A stretch of 64,000 nucleotides of DNA from Actinomycetes bacterium (GTDB taxonomy: Bacteria; Actinomycetota; Thermoleophilia; Solirubrobacterales; 70-9): positions 187,501-251,500 of the forward strand of contig BOKP01000003.1 in the NCBI GenBank assembly GCA_016861045.1, read 5' to 3'. The stretch's first letter is position 1; each line of letters opens with the position of its first letter. A program made the position numbers and the translations under genes. Below, piece after piece: positions 9,457 to 17,716 of this stretch. A model generated the notes under the pieces. The model had not been told where the DNA came from. It did no database searches and worked only from the letters and a program-made list of their open reading frames with translations.

Positions 9457-10388
9457 CAGGAGGCGACTCTACTGGGTTCGTCGACCGGATCGAGCCATTC
9501 CGAGTACTCGGGCGCCTTCCCGTGCAGGGCATCGTCGAACTTCGCGGCCACCACCGCCGTGGTCTCACCCGGAGCCTTGATCGGGTGGTCGTCGATCTCG
9601 CGCACCGGCACGAGCTCGGCGGCGGTGCCGGTGAGGAAGATCTCCTCGGCGAGATAGAGCTCGGAGCGGCCGACGTCGCGCTCGATCACCTGGTAGCCGA
9701 GGTCGCGCGCGATCTGGATCACGGACCGGCGGTTGACGCCGTCGAGGATCGACGCGGTGTGCGGCGGGGTCACGATCTCACCCTCGCGGACGAGGAAGAT
9801 GTTCTCGCCGGAGCCCTCGCAGACGTTGCCGCGCTGGTCGAGCAGGATCGCCTCCTCGTAGCCGGCGTTCGCGGCCTCGGTCTTCGCCAGGATCGAGTTC
9901 AGGTACTGGCCGGAGGCCTTCGCGTGCGGGATCAGCCCGTCCGGGGAGATCCGCCGCCACGAGGAGACCTTGGCGCGGATTCCGTCGCGCTTGCCGTCCT
10001 CCCCCAGGTAGGCGCCCCAGGGCCAGGTCGCGATCGTCACGTCGACCGGCGAGCCCTTCGCGAACAGTCCCATCTCGCCGTAGCCGCGGAAGGCGATCGG
10101 GCGGATGTAGCAGGAGGCGAGGCCGTTGCGACGGATCAGCTCGTTCGTCGCGGCGCGTAGCTCCTCGACCCCGAACCGCATCGGCAGGTAGTAGAGCTCG
10201 GCCGACTTCATCAGCCGCTCGAGGTGATCGCGATGCCGGAAGACGGCGGTGCCGGCCTCGGTCTCGTAGGCGCGGATCCCCTCGAACACGCCGGTGCCGT
10301 AGTGAAGGCCGTGGCTGAGCACGTGCACCCTGGCGTCGTCCCAGGCGACGAACTCGCCATTCATCCAGATCGTCTCGGCCTTCTCCAC
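9456..10388 (-). CDS. ilvE: branched-chain amino acid aminotransferase
   Basis: This 310-residue fold-type IV PLP enzyme interconverts leucine, isoleucine and valine with their keto acids. The PLP lysine is Lys157 in HAKASGQYLNS, and the EGSGENIF and GTAAELVPVREID regions are typical. The GTG start at 10388 is chosen because GAAGGAG sits 5 nt upstream. It lies 56 bp downstream of leuB on the same strand, suggesting a leuB-ilvE operon. A TAGAGT hexamer for the cimA leader lies within its last codons. Confidence 0.95.
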   Translation of the reverse strand: MEKAETIWMNGEFVAWDDARVHVLSHGLHYGTGVFEGIRAYETEAGTAVFRHRDHLERLMKSAELYYLPMRFGVEELRAATNELIRRNGLASCYIRPIAFRGYGEMGLFAKGSPVDVTIATWPWGAYLGEDGKRDGIRAKVSSWRRISPDGLIPHAKASGQYLNSILAKTEAANAGYEEAILLDQRGNVCEGSGENIFLVREGEIVTPPHTASILDGVNRRSVIQIARDLGYQVIERDVGRSELYLAEEIFLTGTAAELVPVREIDDHPIKAPGETTAVVAAKFDDALHGKAPEYSEWLDPVDEPSRVAS

Positions 10389-10444
10389 CAGATCTCCTTC
10401 GCTCGCGACGCGATTATTGCGGATGGCAGCGGCGCCGTCGCGGC

Positions 10445-11521
10445 TCAGAGGGCCGCGATCACGGCCGCGGTCATCGCCTCGGTGTCGGCGCGGCGCTCGC
10501 CGGCGGCGCCAGTGAACAGGTCCGCGGTCCGCAGCCCGGCCCCGAGGGCGGCGCCGACCGCGTGCTCGATCCGGTCGGCCCCGTCGCCGTCTCCGAGGCC
10601 GTGGCGGAGCATCATCGCCGCCGACAGGAAGGTGGCGAGCGGGTTCGCCACGCCCTCGCCGGCGATGTCGGGGGCCGACCCGTGGACCGGCTCGAAGACG
10701 CCGGGTCCGGAGTCTCCGAGGCTGGCCGAGGGCAGCATCCCGAGCGAGCCCGTGATCATCGCCGCCTCGTCGCTGAGGATGTCGCCGAACATGTTCTCGG
10801 TCACGATCACGTCGAACCGGGTCGGCTCGGCGACGATCTGCATCGCCGCGTTGTCGACCAGCAGGTGCTCGAGCTCGACCTGGGGGAACCGCCTCCCGAC
10901 GTCGCCGACGACCTCGCGCCAGAGCCGCGACGTCTCGAGCACGTTCGCCTTGTCGACGGAGGTCACGCGACCGTGGCCTCCCCGCCCCCGGCGCTCGGCG
11001 GCGGCGAACGCGATCGTCGCGATCCGCTCGACCTCGGCGCTCGTGTAGACGCACTCGTCGACCGCCGTGCCGGCGTCGCGCTCCTTGCGGCCGAAGTAGA
11101 TGCCGCCGGTGAGCTCGCGGACGACGAGCAGATCGGTGCCCTCGATCCGCGAGCGACGGAGCGGGCTCGCGTCGAGCAGGGCCGGGATCGGCTTGACCGG
11201 ACGCAGGTTGGCGTAGAGGCCGAGACCCTTGCGGAGGCCGAGCAGCCCCTGCTCGGGGCGCGGCGCGTCGGGGTCGGTGCTGTCCCACTTCGGTCCGCCG
11301 ACGGCCCCGAGCAGGACCGCGTCGGCGCCCCGGCAGGCCGCCAGCGCATCCGCGGTGAGCGCCTCCCCGCCGGCGTCGATGGAGGCGCCCCCGATCAGGA
11401 CGTCCTCGTACTCGAAACCGCCGAGGGCGTCGAGGAGCAGCCGCGCGGCGGCGACGATCTCGGGGCCGATGCCGTCGCCGGCGAGGACCGCGATACGTGG
11501 CTTGTCGGCGTCCGGCGCCAT
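10445..11521 (-). CDS. leuB: 3-isopropylmalate dehydrogenase
   Basis: This 358-residue enzyme oxidatively decarboxylates 3-isopropylmalate in leucine synthesis. With cimA present it probably also handles 3-methylmalate for isoleucine. It has the isocitrate/isopropylmalate dehydrogenase features GDGIGPE near the N-terminus, [29 protein letters not shown] and [12 protein letters not shown]. The ATG at 11521 follows TACGGT by 10 nt, so a leaderless message is plausible. It diverges from a lipoprotein gene. Confidence 0.95.
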   Translation of the reverse strand: MAPDADKPRIAVLAGDGIGPEIVAAARLLLDALGGFEYEDVLIGGASIDAGGEALTADALAACRGADAVLLGAVGGPKWDSTDPDAPRPEQGLLGLRKGLGLYANLRPVKPIPALLDASPLRRSRIEGTDLLVVRELTGGIYFGRKERDAGTAVDECVYTSAEVERIATIAFAAAERRGRGGHGRVTSVDKANVLETSRLWREVVGDVGRRFPQVELEHLLVDNAAMQIVAEPTRFDVIVTENMFGDILSDEAAMITGSLGMLPSASLGDSGPGVFEPVHGSAPDIAGEGVANPLATFLSAAMMLRHGLGDGDGADRIEHAVGAALGAGLRTADLFTGAAGERRADTEAMTAAVIAAL

Positions 11522-11531
11522 CGTCGGCGGC

Positions 11532-11566
11532 ACCGTATCGCCTCCGGCCGCGCCGGCGGCTAGGCT
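11532..11566. promoter_or_regulatory. divergent promoters leuB / lipoprotein
   Basis: TACGGT on the minus strand (11532-11537) lies 10 nt before the leuB ATG. TAGGCT on the plus strand (11561-11566) serves the lipoprotein gene, which unlike leuB has a leader of about 45 nt with a ribosome binding site. Confidence 0.45.
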
Positions 11567-11623
11567 CCCCGACCGCCTTCCGGAATCGCAGCCGCCACGT
11601 TCACGACAACCAACGGAGGAACC

Positions 11624-12016
11624 ATGCGCAAGACCCACCTGACCCTGATCGCGCTCGGCGCCCTGACGCTCGGTCTGCTGGCCGCCGGCTGCGGTGGCGA
11701 CGACGAGACGGGCGCCACCGACGCCACGACCGCCGCCACCACGACCACGACCGCCGCCACCACGACCACGACCGGGGACGCGAGCGTCGAGGGCGCCAGC
11801 TCCGAGGACGTCTACAACGCCTGCATCGACGCGATCGAGGGGACCGCGGCCGAGCAGATCGGGCAGACGGCCTGCGAGCAGGCGCGGGACGCCTTCGAGC
11901 AGTGCGCGAAGGAAGCCGAGCAGGCCGGCGGCGACGCCGCCGAGACCGCGCTCGGCATCTGCCAGCAGGCCGCCGACCAGGCGGTCAAGTCGCTGCAGGC
12001 GTCGGCCGGGGGCTGA
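11624..12016 (+). CDS. small lipoprotein of unknown function
   Basis: This 130-residue exported protein has a signal peptide and lipobox LAAGC (Cys23 lipidation site), so it should be anchored to the outer face of the membrane. A Thr/Ala linker from a short tandem repeat (TTTTTAATTTTT) follows, then a helical domain with four cysteines (ACID, ACEQ, QCAK, ICQQ). I recognise no family. CGGAGGA (11614-11620) precedes the ATG. A strong hairpin follows the stop. Confidence 0.75.
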   Translation: MRKTHLTLIALGALTLGLLAAGCGGDDETGATDATTAATTTTTAATTTTTGDASVEGASSEDVYNACIDAIEGTAAEQIGQTACEQARDAFEQCAKEAEQAGGDAAETALGICQQAADQAVKSLQASAGG

Positions 12017-12022
12017 TCGGAA

Positions 12023-12059
12023 CGGCCCGTCCCGGTCCGCGGCGGATCGGGACGGGCCG
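12023..12059. terminator. bidirectional terminator between lipoprotein gene and leuD
   Basis: Perfect 12-bp arms CGGCCCGTCCCG and CGGGACGGGCCG flank a 13-nt loop between two convergent genes. There is no T-tract, which is usual in such GC-rich genomes. Confidence 0.65.
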
Positions 12060-12077
12060 CCGCGCCGGTCCGGGTGG

Positions 12078-12638
12078 CTAGAGACCCGTGGTCGCGACGC
12101 CGAGCGGCGGATTGGCCTGTTCGTAGGCGGAGATCGCGTCCTCGGACTCGAGCGTGATCGAGATCTCGTCGTGGCCGCCGAGCAGCCGGTGCTTGGTCTC
12201 CTCGTCGATGTCGAAGCGGACGACGCCGCCCTCGTAGTCGACCGTCTGGTCGTCGAGGTCGATGCGGACGGCGCCCGCGGCGGCGATCCCCCGGCAGTCC
12301 TCGCGCGGGAGGATCACCGGCAGCAGCCCGTTCTTGGTCGCGTTCGAGTAGAAGATGTCCGAGAACGACGGCGCGATGACGGCCTCGAAACCGAAATCGG
12401 CGAGCGCCCAGACCGCGTGCTCGCGCGATGACCCCGAGCCGAAGTTCGGTCCGGCGACGAGCACCGGGTTCGGCTCGAGCTCGATCTCGCCGTCTCGGAT
12501 CCAGTCGTAGAAGAGGAACTCGCCGAACCCGGTTCGCTCGATCCGCTTCAGGAACTGCTTCGGGATGATCTGGTCGGTGTCGATGTCGGCGCGGTCGAGC
12601 GCCGACACCTTCCCCTCGATCACGTCGATCGCCTTCAT
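12078..12638 (-). CDS. leuD: 3-isopropylmalate dehydratase small subunit
   Basis: This 186-residue partner of LeuC isomerises 2- to 3-isopropylmalate, and probably also citramalate to 3-methylmalate. Features include [25 protein letters not shown] and FYDW. The ATG at 12638 overlaps the leuC stop (ATGA) and is preceded by GGAGGAGCGCG inside leuC, so re-initiation is likely. Confidence 0.95.
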   Translation of the reverse strand: MKAIDVIEGKVSALDRADIDTDQIIPKQFLKRIERTGFGEFLFYDWIRDGEIELEPNPVLVAGPNFGSGSSREHAVWALADFGFEAVIAPSFSDIFYSNATKNGLLPVILPREDCRGIAAAGAVRIDLDDQTVDYEGGVVRFDIDEETKHRLLGGHDEISITLESEDAISAYEQANPPLGVATTGL

Positions 12639-14047
12639 CGCGCTCCTCCTTCGCTCGTCTCCGGCCAGTCCCTGATGTCGACGAACCGTCCCTCGATGGC
12701 GGCGGCCGCGGCCATCCGCGGGCTGACGAGGTGGGTGCGGCCGCCCCTGCCCTGGCGGCCCTCGAAGTTGCGGTTCGACGTCGAGGCACAGCGCTCGCCC
12801 TCGGTCAGGATGTCCGGGTTCATGCCGAGGCACATCGAGCAGCCCGACGCCCGCCATTCGAAGCCTGCCTCCCGGAAGACCCGATCGAGGCCCTCGCGCT
12901 CGGCCTCGGCGCGAACCTGCTCGGATCCGGGCACGACCATCGCCCTGATGCCCGCCGCCACCGAGCGCCCCCCGACCATCGACGCGGCCGCGCGCAGATC
13001 CTCGATCCGCGAGTTGGTGCAGGAGCCGATGAAGACCCGGTCGAGCTCGATGTCGGTCATCGCCGTGCCCGGCTCGAGCGCCATGTACGCAAGCGCCCGC
13101 TCGGCCGTCTCGGCGTCGACCGGCCCCTCGAGGGTGGCCGGGTCGGGCACCGCGTCGGTGACCTCGACGACCATGCCCGGGTTCGTGCCCCAGGTCACCA
13201 TCGGCGACAGCGTCGAGGCATCGATCTCGACCTCCGCATCGAAGCCGGCCCCGTCGTCGCTCGCGAGCGCGCGCCACTCGGCGACCGCGGCGTCGAGCTC
13301 GGGCGGAGCACCCGGGCGACCGCGGACGTACTGGAACGTGGTCTCGTCGGGGGCGACCATCCCAGCGCGGCCACCGCCCTCGATCGTCATGTTGCAGATC
13401 GTCATCCGGGCCTCCATCGAGAGATCGCGGACGGTCTCGCCGGCGTACTCGACCGCGTATCCGACCATGCCGCCGGTCCCGAGACGGCCGATCGTCGCCA
13501 GGATCATGTCCTTGGCACCGACGCCGCCGGGCAGCTCGCCGCGGTAGTTGATCCGCATCGTCTTCGGCTTGCGCTGCACGAGCGTCTGGGTCGCGAGGAC
13601 GTGCTCGACCTCCGAGGTTCCGATCCCGAACGCGAGCGCGCCGAAGGCGCCGTGGGTCGCCGTGTGCGAGTCGCCGCAGACGATCGTCATCCCGGGCTGC
13701 GTGATCCCGAGCTCGGGCCCGATCACGTGCACGATCCCGCGCCGGTCCGATCCGAGCGAGTAGAGCGGGACGCCGAACTCCTCGCAGTTGCGCTCCAACG
13801 CCTCCACCTGCCTGCGCGAGAGCTCGTCCGCGATCAGCCGGGCCGCCGGCGTGTCGTCGGTCGGCACGTTGTGGTCGGCCGTGGCCAGCGTGCGGTCCGG
13901 GCGGCGGACCTCGCGACCGGCCAGCCTGAGGCCGTCGAAGGCCTGCGGAGAGGTCACCTCGTGGACGAGGTGAAGGTCGATGTAGATCAGCCCGTCGGCG
14001 ACCTCATGCCGCTTCCAGATCTTGTCGAACATCGTCTCCGCGCTCAT
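12635..14047 (-). CDS. leuC: 3-isopropylmalate dehydratase large subunit
   Basis: This 470-residue aconitase-family enzyme carries the catalytic [4Fe-4S] cluster. Its cysteines are in GSCTNSR and [10 protein letters not shown]. It starts [11 protein letters not shown] after a short extension and has the DHNVPT and [26 protein letters not shown] motifs. CAGGAGCG precedes the ATG. It lies 33 bp downstream of an XRE-cupin regulator gene on the same strand and overlaps leuD by 4 bp, so the three probably form one operon. Confidence 0.96.
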   Translation of the reverse strand: MSAETMFDKIWKRHEVADGLIYIDLHLVHEVTSPQAFDGLRLAGREVRRPDRTLATADHNVPTDDTPAARLIADELSRRQVEALERNCEEFGVPLYSLGSDRRGIVHVIGPELGITQPGMTIVCGDSHTATHGAFGALAFGIGTSEVEHVLATQTLVQRKPKTMRINYRGELPGGVGAKDMILATIGRLGTGGMVGYAVEYAGETVRDLSMEARMTICNMTIEGGGRAGMVAPDETTFQYVRGRPGAPPELDAAVAEWRALASDDGAGFDAEVEIDASTLSPMVTWGTNPGMVVEVTDAVPDPATLEGPVDAETAERALAYMALEPGTAMTDIELDRVFIGSCTNSRIEDLRAAASMVGGRSVAAGIRAMVVPGSEQVRAEAEREGLDRVFREAGFEWRASGCSMCLGMNPDILTEGERCASTSNRNFEGRQGRGGRTHLVSPRMAAAAAIEGRFVDIRDWPETSEGGAR

Positions 14048-14080
14048 CGGCTCGCTCCTGTCGGGGGTGCTTGCATCGGC

Positions 14081-14686
14081 TCAGCTTCGGCGCAGGCCTG
14101 CCGCGATCACGGCGAGGACCTCGGCCGTTCCGGTGCCGGGGTTGTGGAGATCGTGGGGAAGATCGGCGTCGAAGGTGGCGCTGTCGCCCGCCGCGAGCGG
14201 GTAGCGCTCGCCGTCGACGGTCAGATCGACGCTGCCGGCGAGGATCACGATGGTCTCGCGGCTGCCGGGCTCGTGGATCGGCGGGTCGTCGGCGCCGCCG
14301 GTCGCCCGTCCCGGCTCGATCCGGTGGCGGGAGACGTCGGCGCGCTGCCCCGGCAGAGGCGGGGTCAGCTCCTCGATCTCATGCCCCGGCCGGCTGCTGC
14401 GGCGGCCGCGGCCGGAGCGGACGACGGCTACGTTCCCGCCCTCGTCGAGCCGCAGCAGCTGCGACAGCGTCAGCTCGAGCCCGTCGGCGATCCTCGCGGC
14501 GACGACCAGGGTCGGGCTGCTCTCGCCGCGCTCGACCTGCGACAGCGTCGCGGCGCCGACGCCACAGCGGTCTGCGAGCTCCCGCAGCGACAGGTCCATA
14601 CCCTCGCGCAGCGCCTTCACCCGCGCGCCGATCGCGAGCGGCTCGGCGGAGGGGGCTTCAAGCATGGGCGTTGATGCTGGTCCCAT
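14081..14686 (-). CDS. XRE-family regulator with C-terminal cupin domain
   Basis: This 201-residue DNA-binding protein has an N-terminal helix-turn-helix (~20-72, IGARVKALREGMDLSLRELA then GAATLSQVERGESSPTL). A C-terminal cupin_2 barrel (~110-195, HEPGSRETIVILAGS and LPHDLHNPG) probably binds a small ligand. Relatives control amino-acid, polyamine or sulfur metabolism. Its place as first gene of the leuC-leuD operon suggests it regulates that operon or itself, which is inference. The ATG at 14686 follows TAACGT by 9 nt. Confidence 0.88.
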   Translation of the reverse strand: MGPASTPMLEAPSAEPLAIGARVKALREGMDLSLRELADRCGVGAATLSQVERGESSPTLVVAARIADGLELTLSQLLRLDEGGNVAVVRSGRGRRSSRPGHEIEELTPPLPGQRADVSRHRIEPGRATGGADDPPIHEPGSRETIVILAGSVDLTVDGERYPLAAGDSATFDADLPHDLHNPGTGTAEVLAVIAAGLRRS

Positions 14687-14692
14687 CGGCTC

Positions 14693-14710
14693 AGTACGTT
14701 ATCACATACT
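14693..14710 (-). promoter_or_regulatory. promoter and imperfect palindrome before the XRE gene
   Basis: The TAACGT -10 (14696-14701) lies inside an 18-bp imperfect palindrome, AGTATGTGATAACGTACT on the minus strand (14 of 18 positions symmetric). The stretch is AT-rich against its surroundings and could be an operator for the XRE protein itself. A TTGCAC lies about 23 bp upstream of the -10. Confidence 0.45.
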
Positions 14711-14975
14711 AGCGTCCGTTTTTACGTGCAACGCTGCCCCACCGCCCGAGCGAAGGCCAGAAGCTTCGGCATACCGAAGGAGAAGCCCCTCGCTCGACCG
14801 CCAGCGGTCCAGAGGCGGCGGGAAGGGGCCGGCGGCAGAAGCAAGCAACCGCCGTAGAACCTCCCCCACTGCCCGAGGCAACCGTGTGGCAGCGATGGAA
14901 GCTCGGCGCGAGCCCACGCCCAGCGCCGGCCGACCGATGCGGACGGGCGCGGCCCGGAGCGTTCGGTCGGGGTGA
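14711..14975. other. non-coding stretch between SDR and XRE genes
   Basis: About 265 bp without a convincing gene. It contains a small hairpin at 14766-14781 (CTTCGG / CCGAAG, CATA loop) that could terminate the SDR transcript. A 71-codon open frame (14702-14917, minus) lacks start signals and recognisable sequence. Confidence 0.4.
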
Positions 14976-15725
14976 TTACCGCACCTGCGTCGTAGGGCGG
15001 ATCAGGATCTCGTTGACGCTGACGTGGGGCGGCTGGGTCACCGCGTAGGTGATCGCGCGGGCGATGTCCCCGGGCTCGAGGACCTTGTCGATGTGCCGCA
15101 TCGCCTTCTCCATTCCCGCGACGACGGTGGGGTGCTCGTTGTGGCCCTGAAGCTCGGTATCGACCCAGCCCGGCTCGATCGCGGTGACGCGGACGCCGGC
15201 GCGCGCGCACTCCTGCCGCAACGCCTCGGAGAAGCCCACGACCCCCCACTTGGTCAGGTTGTAGACACCGCTTCCGAACGAGGCCGTCCGGCCCGCGACC
15301 GAGGCGACGTTGACGATGTCGCCGCTGCCCGCGGCGCCCATGATCGGCAGCGCCGCGTGGGTGCTGTAGAGGAGCCCGAGCAGGTTGACGTCGACCATCC
15401 GCCTCCACTGCTCGGTGGCGGCGCCGGCGACCGGGCCAAGGAGCATCACCCCGGCGTTGTTGACGAGGATGTCGAGCCCGCCGAGCTCGTCGCCGGCGCG
15501 GGCGACGAAGGCGTTGGCCTGCTCCTCGTCGCTGACGTCGGTCGTGACCGCGAGAGCGCGGCCGCCGCCGTCCTCGACCCGCCCGGCGAGGTCGGCGATC
15601 CGGTCCTGGCGACGGGCGGCGAGCGCGACCGCCGCCCCCTCGGCGGCGAGCGCCAGCGCCGTCGCCTCGCCGATCCCCGACGAGGCGCCCGTGATCGCCG
15701 CGACCTTGCCCTCGAGCGCTCCCAT
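14976..15725 (-). CDS. short-chain dehydrogenase/reductase
   Basis: This 249-residue classical SDR has a Rossmann fold with the TGASSGIG nucleotide motif at residues ~13-20, NNAG at ~90-93, a serine in NVASVAG, and the catalytic YNLTK (YxxxK). The arginines after the second strand (AARRQDR) favour NADP(H). The substrate cannot be deduced; the sequence resembles YdfG/serine dehydrogenase-like SDRs. The ATG at 15725 follows a TAGACT hexamer by 9 nt. It appears monocistronic. Confidence 0.92.
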   Translation of the reverse strand: MGALEGKVAAITGASSGIGEATALALAAEGAAVALAARRQDRIADLAGRVEDGGGRALAVTTDVSDEEQANAFVARAGDELGGLDILVNNAGVMLLGPVAGAATEQWRRMVDVNLLGLLYSTHAALPIMGAAGSGDIVNVASVAGRTASFGSGVYNLTKWGVVGFSEALRQECARAGVRVTAIEPGWVDTELQGHNEHPTVVAGMEKAMRHIDKVLEPGDIARAITYAVTQPPHVSVNEILIRPTTQVR

Positions 15726-15734
15726 CGGGCGACG

Positions 15735-15740
15735 AGTCTA
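15735..15740 (-). promoter_or_regulatory. SDR -10 element (leaderless type)
   Basis: TAGACT on the minus strand, 9 nt before the ATG, identical in sequence to the argH hexamer. Confidence 0.5.
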
Positions 15741-15824
15741 TCCAGGGGCCATCGCGCCGGCGAGCGACGAGCCCTGCCCCCTGTCGCGAAGTCGGTCGCC
15801 ACCCGCCCACGGCGCACCGCTTCC

Positions 15825-15858
15825 GGCGCCCCGGCAGGGCGAAGCCCGGGGAGGCGCC
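15825..15858 (-). terminator. second hairpin downstream of leuA
   Basis: Outer arms GGCGCC/GGCGCC enclose further paired GC blocks around a GAAG loop. It sits about 65-100 nt past the leuA stop. Confidence 0.4.
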
Positions 15859-15889
15859 GTGACCCGTGCGCCGCCGCGGCCCGGCAACG

Positions 15890-15918
15890 GTCCGGCGAGG
15901 CGGAGCATTCCGCCGGAC
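15890..15918 (-). terminator. hairpin just downstream of leuA
   Basis: Arms GTCCGGCG and CGCCGGAC (8 bp) enclose an inner alternative hairpin (GGCGGA/TCCGCC). It begins 3 bp after the leuA stop and is the likely terminator. Confidence 0.5.
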
Positions 15919-15921
15919 GAT

Positions 15922-17529
15922 CTAGGGCCCCGGCGGGAACGGCGAGGCCGACGCGGCGTCGGCCGCGACCGACTCCGCCTCCCTGACCGCGGCGCCGTCG
16001 AGGGCGTTGGCGATCGCCCGCACGTAGGCCTGCGCGGATGCCTCGATGATGTCGGTCGAGACGCCCTGGCCGCTGGCGAGCCGTCCATGGGCTCGCAGCA
16101 TCACCGTGACCTCGCCGAGGGCGTCATCGCCCTCGCCGACGGCGGAGACGAGGTATCGGCTGAGCTCGCAGCGCGTGTCGACGGCCGCCTGGATCGCTCC
16201 GAAGACGGCATCGACGGGGCCGTCCCCGCCGGAGCTCCCCTGCACCTCCTCGCCGGCCGGGGTCGTAACGCCGACCCGGGCCGCCGGCTCCCGCCGCGTC
16301 CCCGCCTCGACCTCGAACCAGGCGAGCTCGTACTTCTGAGACGCCTCCCGCATCTCGTCGGAGACGATCGCCTCGAGATCGAGCGAGGTCACCTGCTTCT
16401 TCTTGTCCGCGAGCTCCTTGAAGCGCTTGAAGGCCTGGTTCAGCGCGTTGCCCTCGACGACGAAGCCGAGCTGCTCGAGCGCGTCCTTGAGCGCGTGCCG
16501 TCCCGAATGCTTGCCGAGCACGATCTGGTTCGAGTCGAGGCCGACGTCGCGCGCGTCCATGATCTCGAAGGTGGTCCGCTCCTTGAGGACGCCGTCCTGG
16601 TGGATCCCGGACTCGTGGGCGAACGCGTTGCGACCGACCACGGCCTTGTTCGGCTGCACGACGTACCCGGTGAAGCGGGAGACCATCCGGCTCGTTCGCG
16701 CGATCTCGGTCGTCTCCAGCCCCGTGTCGAGGCCGTGATCGACGCGGCGGGTGCGCAGCAGCATCACGATCTCCTCGAGCGAGCAGTTGCCGGCCCGCTC
16801 GCCGATCCCGTTGACGGCGCACTCGACCTGCCGGGCGCCGGCCAGGACGCCGGCGAACGAGTTGGCGACCGCGAGCCCGAGGTCGTCGTGGCAGTGGACG
16901 GACAGCCGCACGTCCGCCAGCTCGGGCAGGAGCTCGTAGAGCCGCGTCAGGTAGGCGGTGTACTCGGCCGGGGTCGTGTAGCCGACCGTGTCGGGAATGT
17001 TGATCACTCCCGCCCCCTCGGCGATCGCGATCCCGCAGACCTCGGCCGTGAACCCGACGTCGGCCCGCGTCGCGTCCATCGGCGAGAACTCGACGTCCTC
17101 GCAGAGCTCGCGGGCGTGTGCGACCGCCGCCCGCGCCTGCCCGCGAACGTCGTCGCGGTCGGTCCGGAGCTGGTGCTCGATGTGGATGTCCGAGGTCGAG
17201 ATGAACGTGTGGATGCGGGGGCGTTCGGCGTCCTTGACGGCGCCCCAGGCGGCGTCGATGTCGCCCTTCTGGGTCCGCGCCAGACCGCATACGACCGGGC
17301 CCGAGACCGTCCGCGAGATCGCCTGCACGGCCTCGAAGTCCCCCGGCGAGGTGATCGGAAAGCCGGCCTCGATCACGTCGACGCCGAGGCGCGCGAGCTG
17401 GCTCGCGATCTCGACCTTCTCCTGCGTGTTCAGCGAGATCCCGGGCGACTGCTCGCCGTCACGCAGCGTCGTGTCGAAGATCTCGACCCGCTCGTAGGGC
17501 CCCGTCGTCTCTGCTCGATCAGCGCTCAT
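15922..17529 (-). CDS. leuA: 2-isopropylmalate synthase
   Basis: This 535-residue enzyme commits carbon to leucine by condensing 2-ketoisovalerate with acetyl-CoA. It has FDTTLRDGEQSPG (residues 19-30), HCHDDLGLAVANS metal ligands, NGIGERAGNCSLEE, and a C-terminal regulatory domain where leucine normally inhibits. The length matches the bacterial LeuA type 1 family. AGAAGGAG precedes the ATG by 7 nt, and that same sequence is complementary to Leu codons of an upstream leader peptide. It diverges from an AI-2E family transporter gene. Confidence 0.97.
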   Translation of the reverse strand: MSADRAETTGPYERVEIFDTTLRDGEQSPGISLNTQEKVEIASQLARLGVDVIEAGFPITSPGDFEAVQAISRTVSGPVVCGLARTQKGDIDAAWGAVKDAERPRIHTFISTSDIHIEHQLRTDRDDVRGQARAAVAHARELCEDVEFSPMDATRADVGFTAEVCGIAIAEGAGVINIPDTVGYTTPAEYTAYLTRLYELLPELADVRLSVHCHDDLGLAVANSFAGVLAGARQVECAVNGIGERAGNCSLEEIVMLLRTRRVDHGLDTGLETTEIARTSRMVSRFTGYVVQPNKAVVGRNAFAHESGIHQDGVLKERTTFEIMDARDVGLDSNQIVLGKHSGRHALKDALEQLGFVVEGNALNQAFKRFKELADKKKQVTSLDLEAIVSDEMREASQKYELAWFEVEAGTRREPAARVGVTTPAGEEVQGSSGGDGPVDAVFGAIQAAVDTRCELSRYLVSAVGEGDDALGEVTVMLRAHGRLASGQGVSTDIIEASAQAYVRAIANALDGAAVREAESVAADAASASPFPPGP

Positions 17530-17536
17530 CCGCTGA

Positions 17537-17626
17537 CTCCTTCTCTCTGGTGGTTCGGATTCCCTCTGTCCCTTGCGGCTGTCGCGCCGCCCAGCGCTAT
17601 TCCCCCCGGAGGGGGAGGAGAAGGAG
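17537..17626 (-). promoter_or_regulatory. predicted leucine-responsive anti-SD element of leuA
   Basis: The leuA Shine-Dalgarno segment GAGAAGGAG (17537-17545) is the perfect 9-nt complement of CTCCTTCTC (17618-17626), which is exactly Leu codons 11-13 of the leader peptide. Between them lie a CCCCC/GGGGG hairpin and a GCGGC/GCCGC hairpin. A ribosome stalled on the Leu codons would cover the anti-SD and free leuA. A ribosome that reaches the leader stop would leave it free to pair and block leuA. Confidence 0.6.
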
Positions 17627-17656
17627 AAGCGCGAGGCTGGTCGGCCGGGAGGTCAT
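17597..17656 (-). CDS. leucine-rich leader peptide of leuA
   Basis: This 19-residue ORF reads MTSRPTSLALLLLLPLRGE. It has seven leucines, five of them consecutive (codons 10-14, CTT/CTC), and ends at TAG 67 nt before the leuA ATG. Leaders of this kind sense charged tRNA-Leu by ribosome stalling. The ATG lies 9 nt after a TAGAGT -10 element, so the leader itself is predicted to be translated from a leaderless mRNA. It is too short to appear in ordinary gene calls. Leucine-codon leaders before leuA are known or predicted in other bacteria, including Actinobacteria. Confidence 0.7.
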   Translation of the reverse strand: MTSRPTSLALLLLLPLRGE

Positions 17657-17665
17657 CCGGCAGGG

Positions 17666-17693
17666 ACTCTAGCGGAAGCGGGGAACCCTGCAA
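17666..17693 (-). promoter_or_regulatory. leuA leader promoter
   Basis: A -35 TTGCAG (17688-17693), a 16-bp spacer and -10 TAGAGT (17666-17671) on the minus strand. The -10 ends 9 nt before the leader-peptide ATG. Confidence 0.6.
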
Positions 17694-17716
17694 GAGCCAA
17701 AGGAGCTCCGTACCCC

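Noticed and set aside
14702-14917. 71-codon ORF between the SDR and XRE genes
   Set aside because: No promoter or ribosome binding site, no recognisable sequence, and it overlaps the XRE promoter region.
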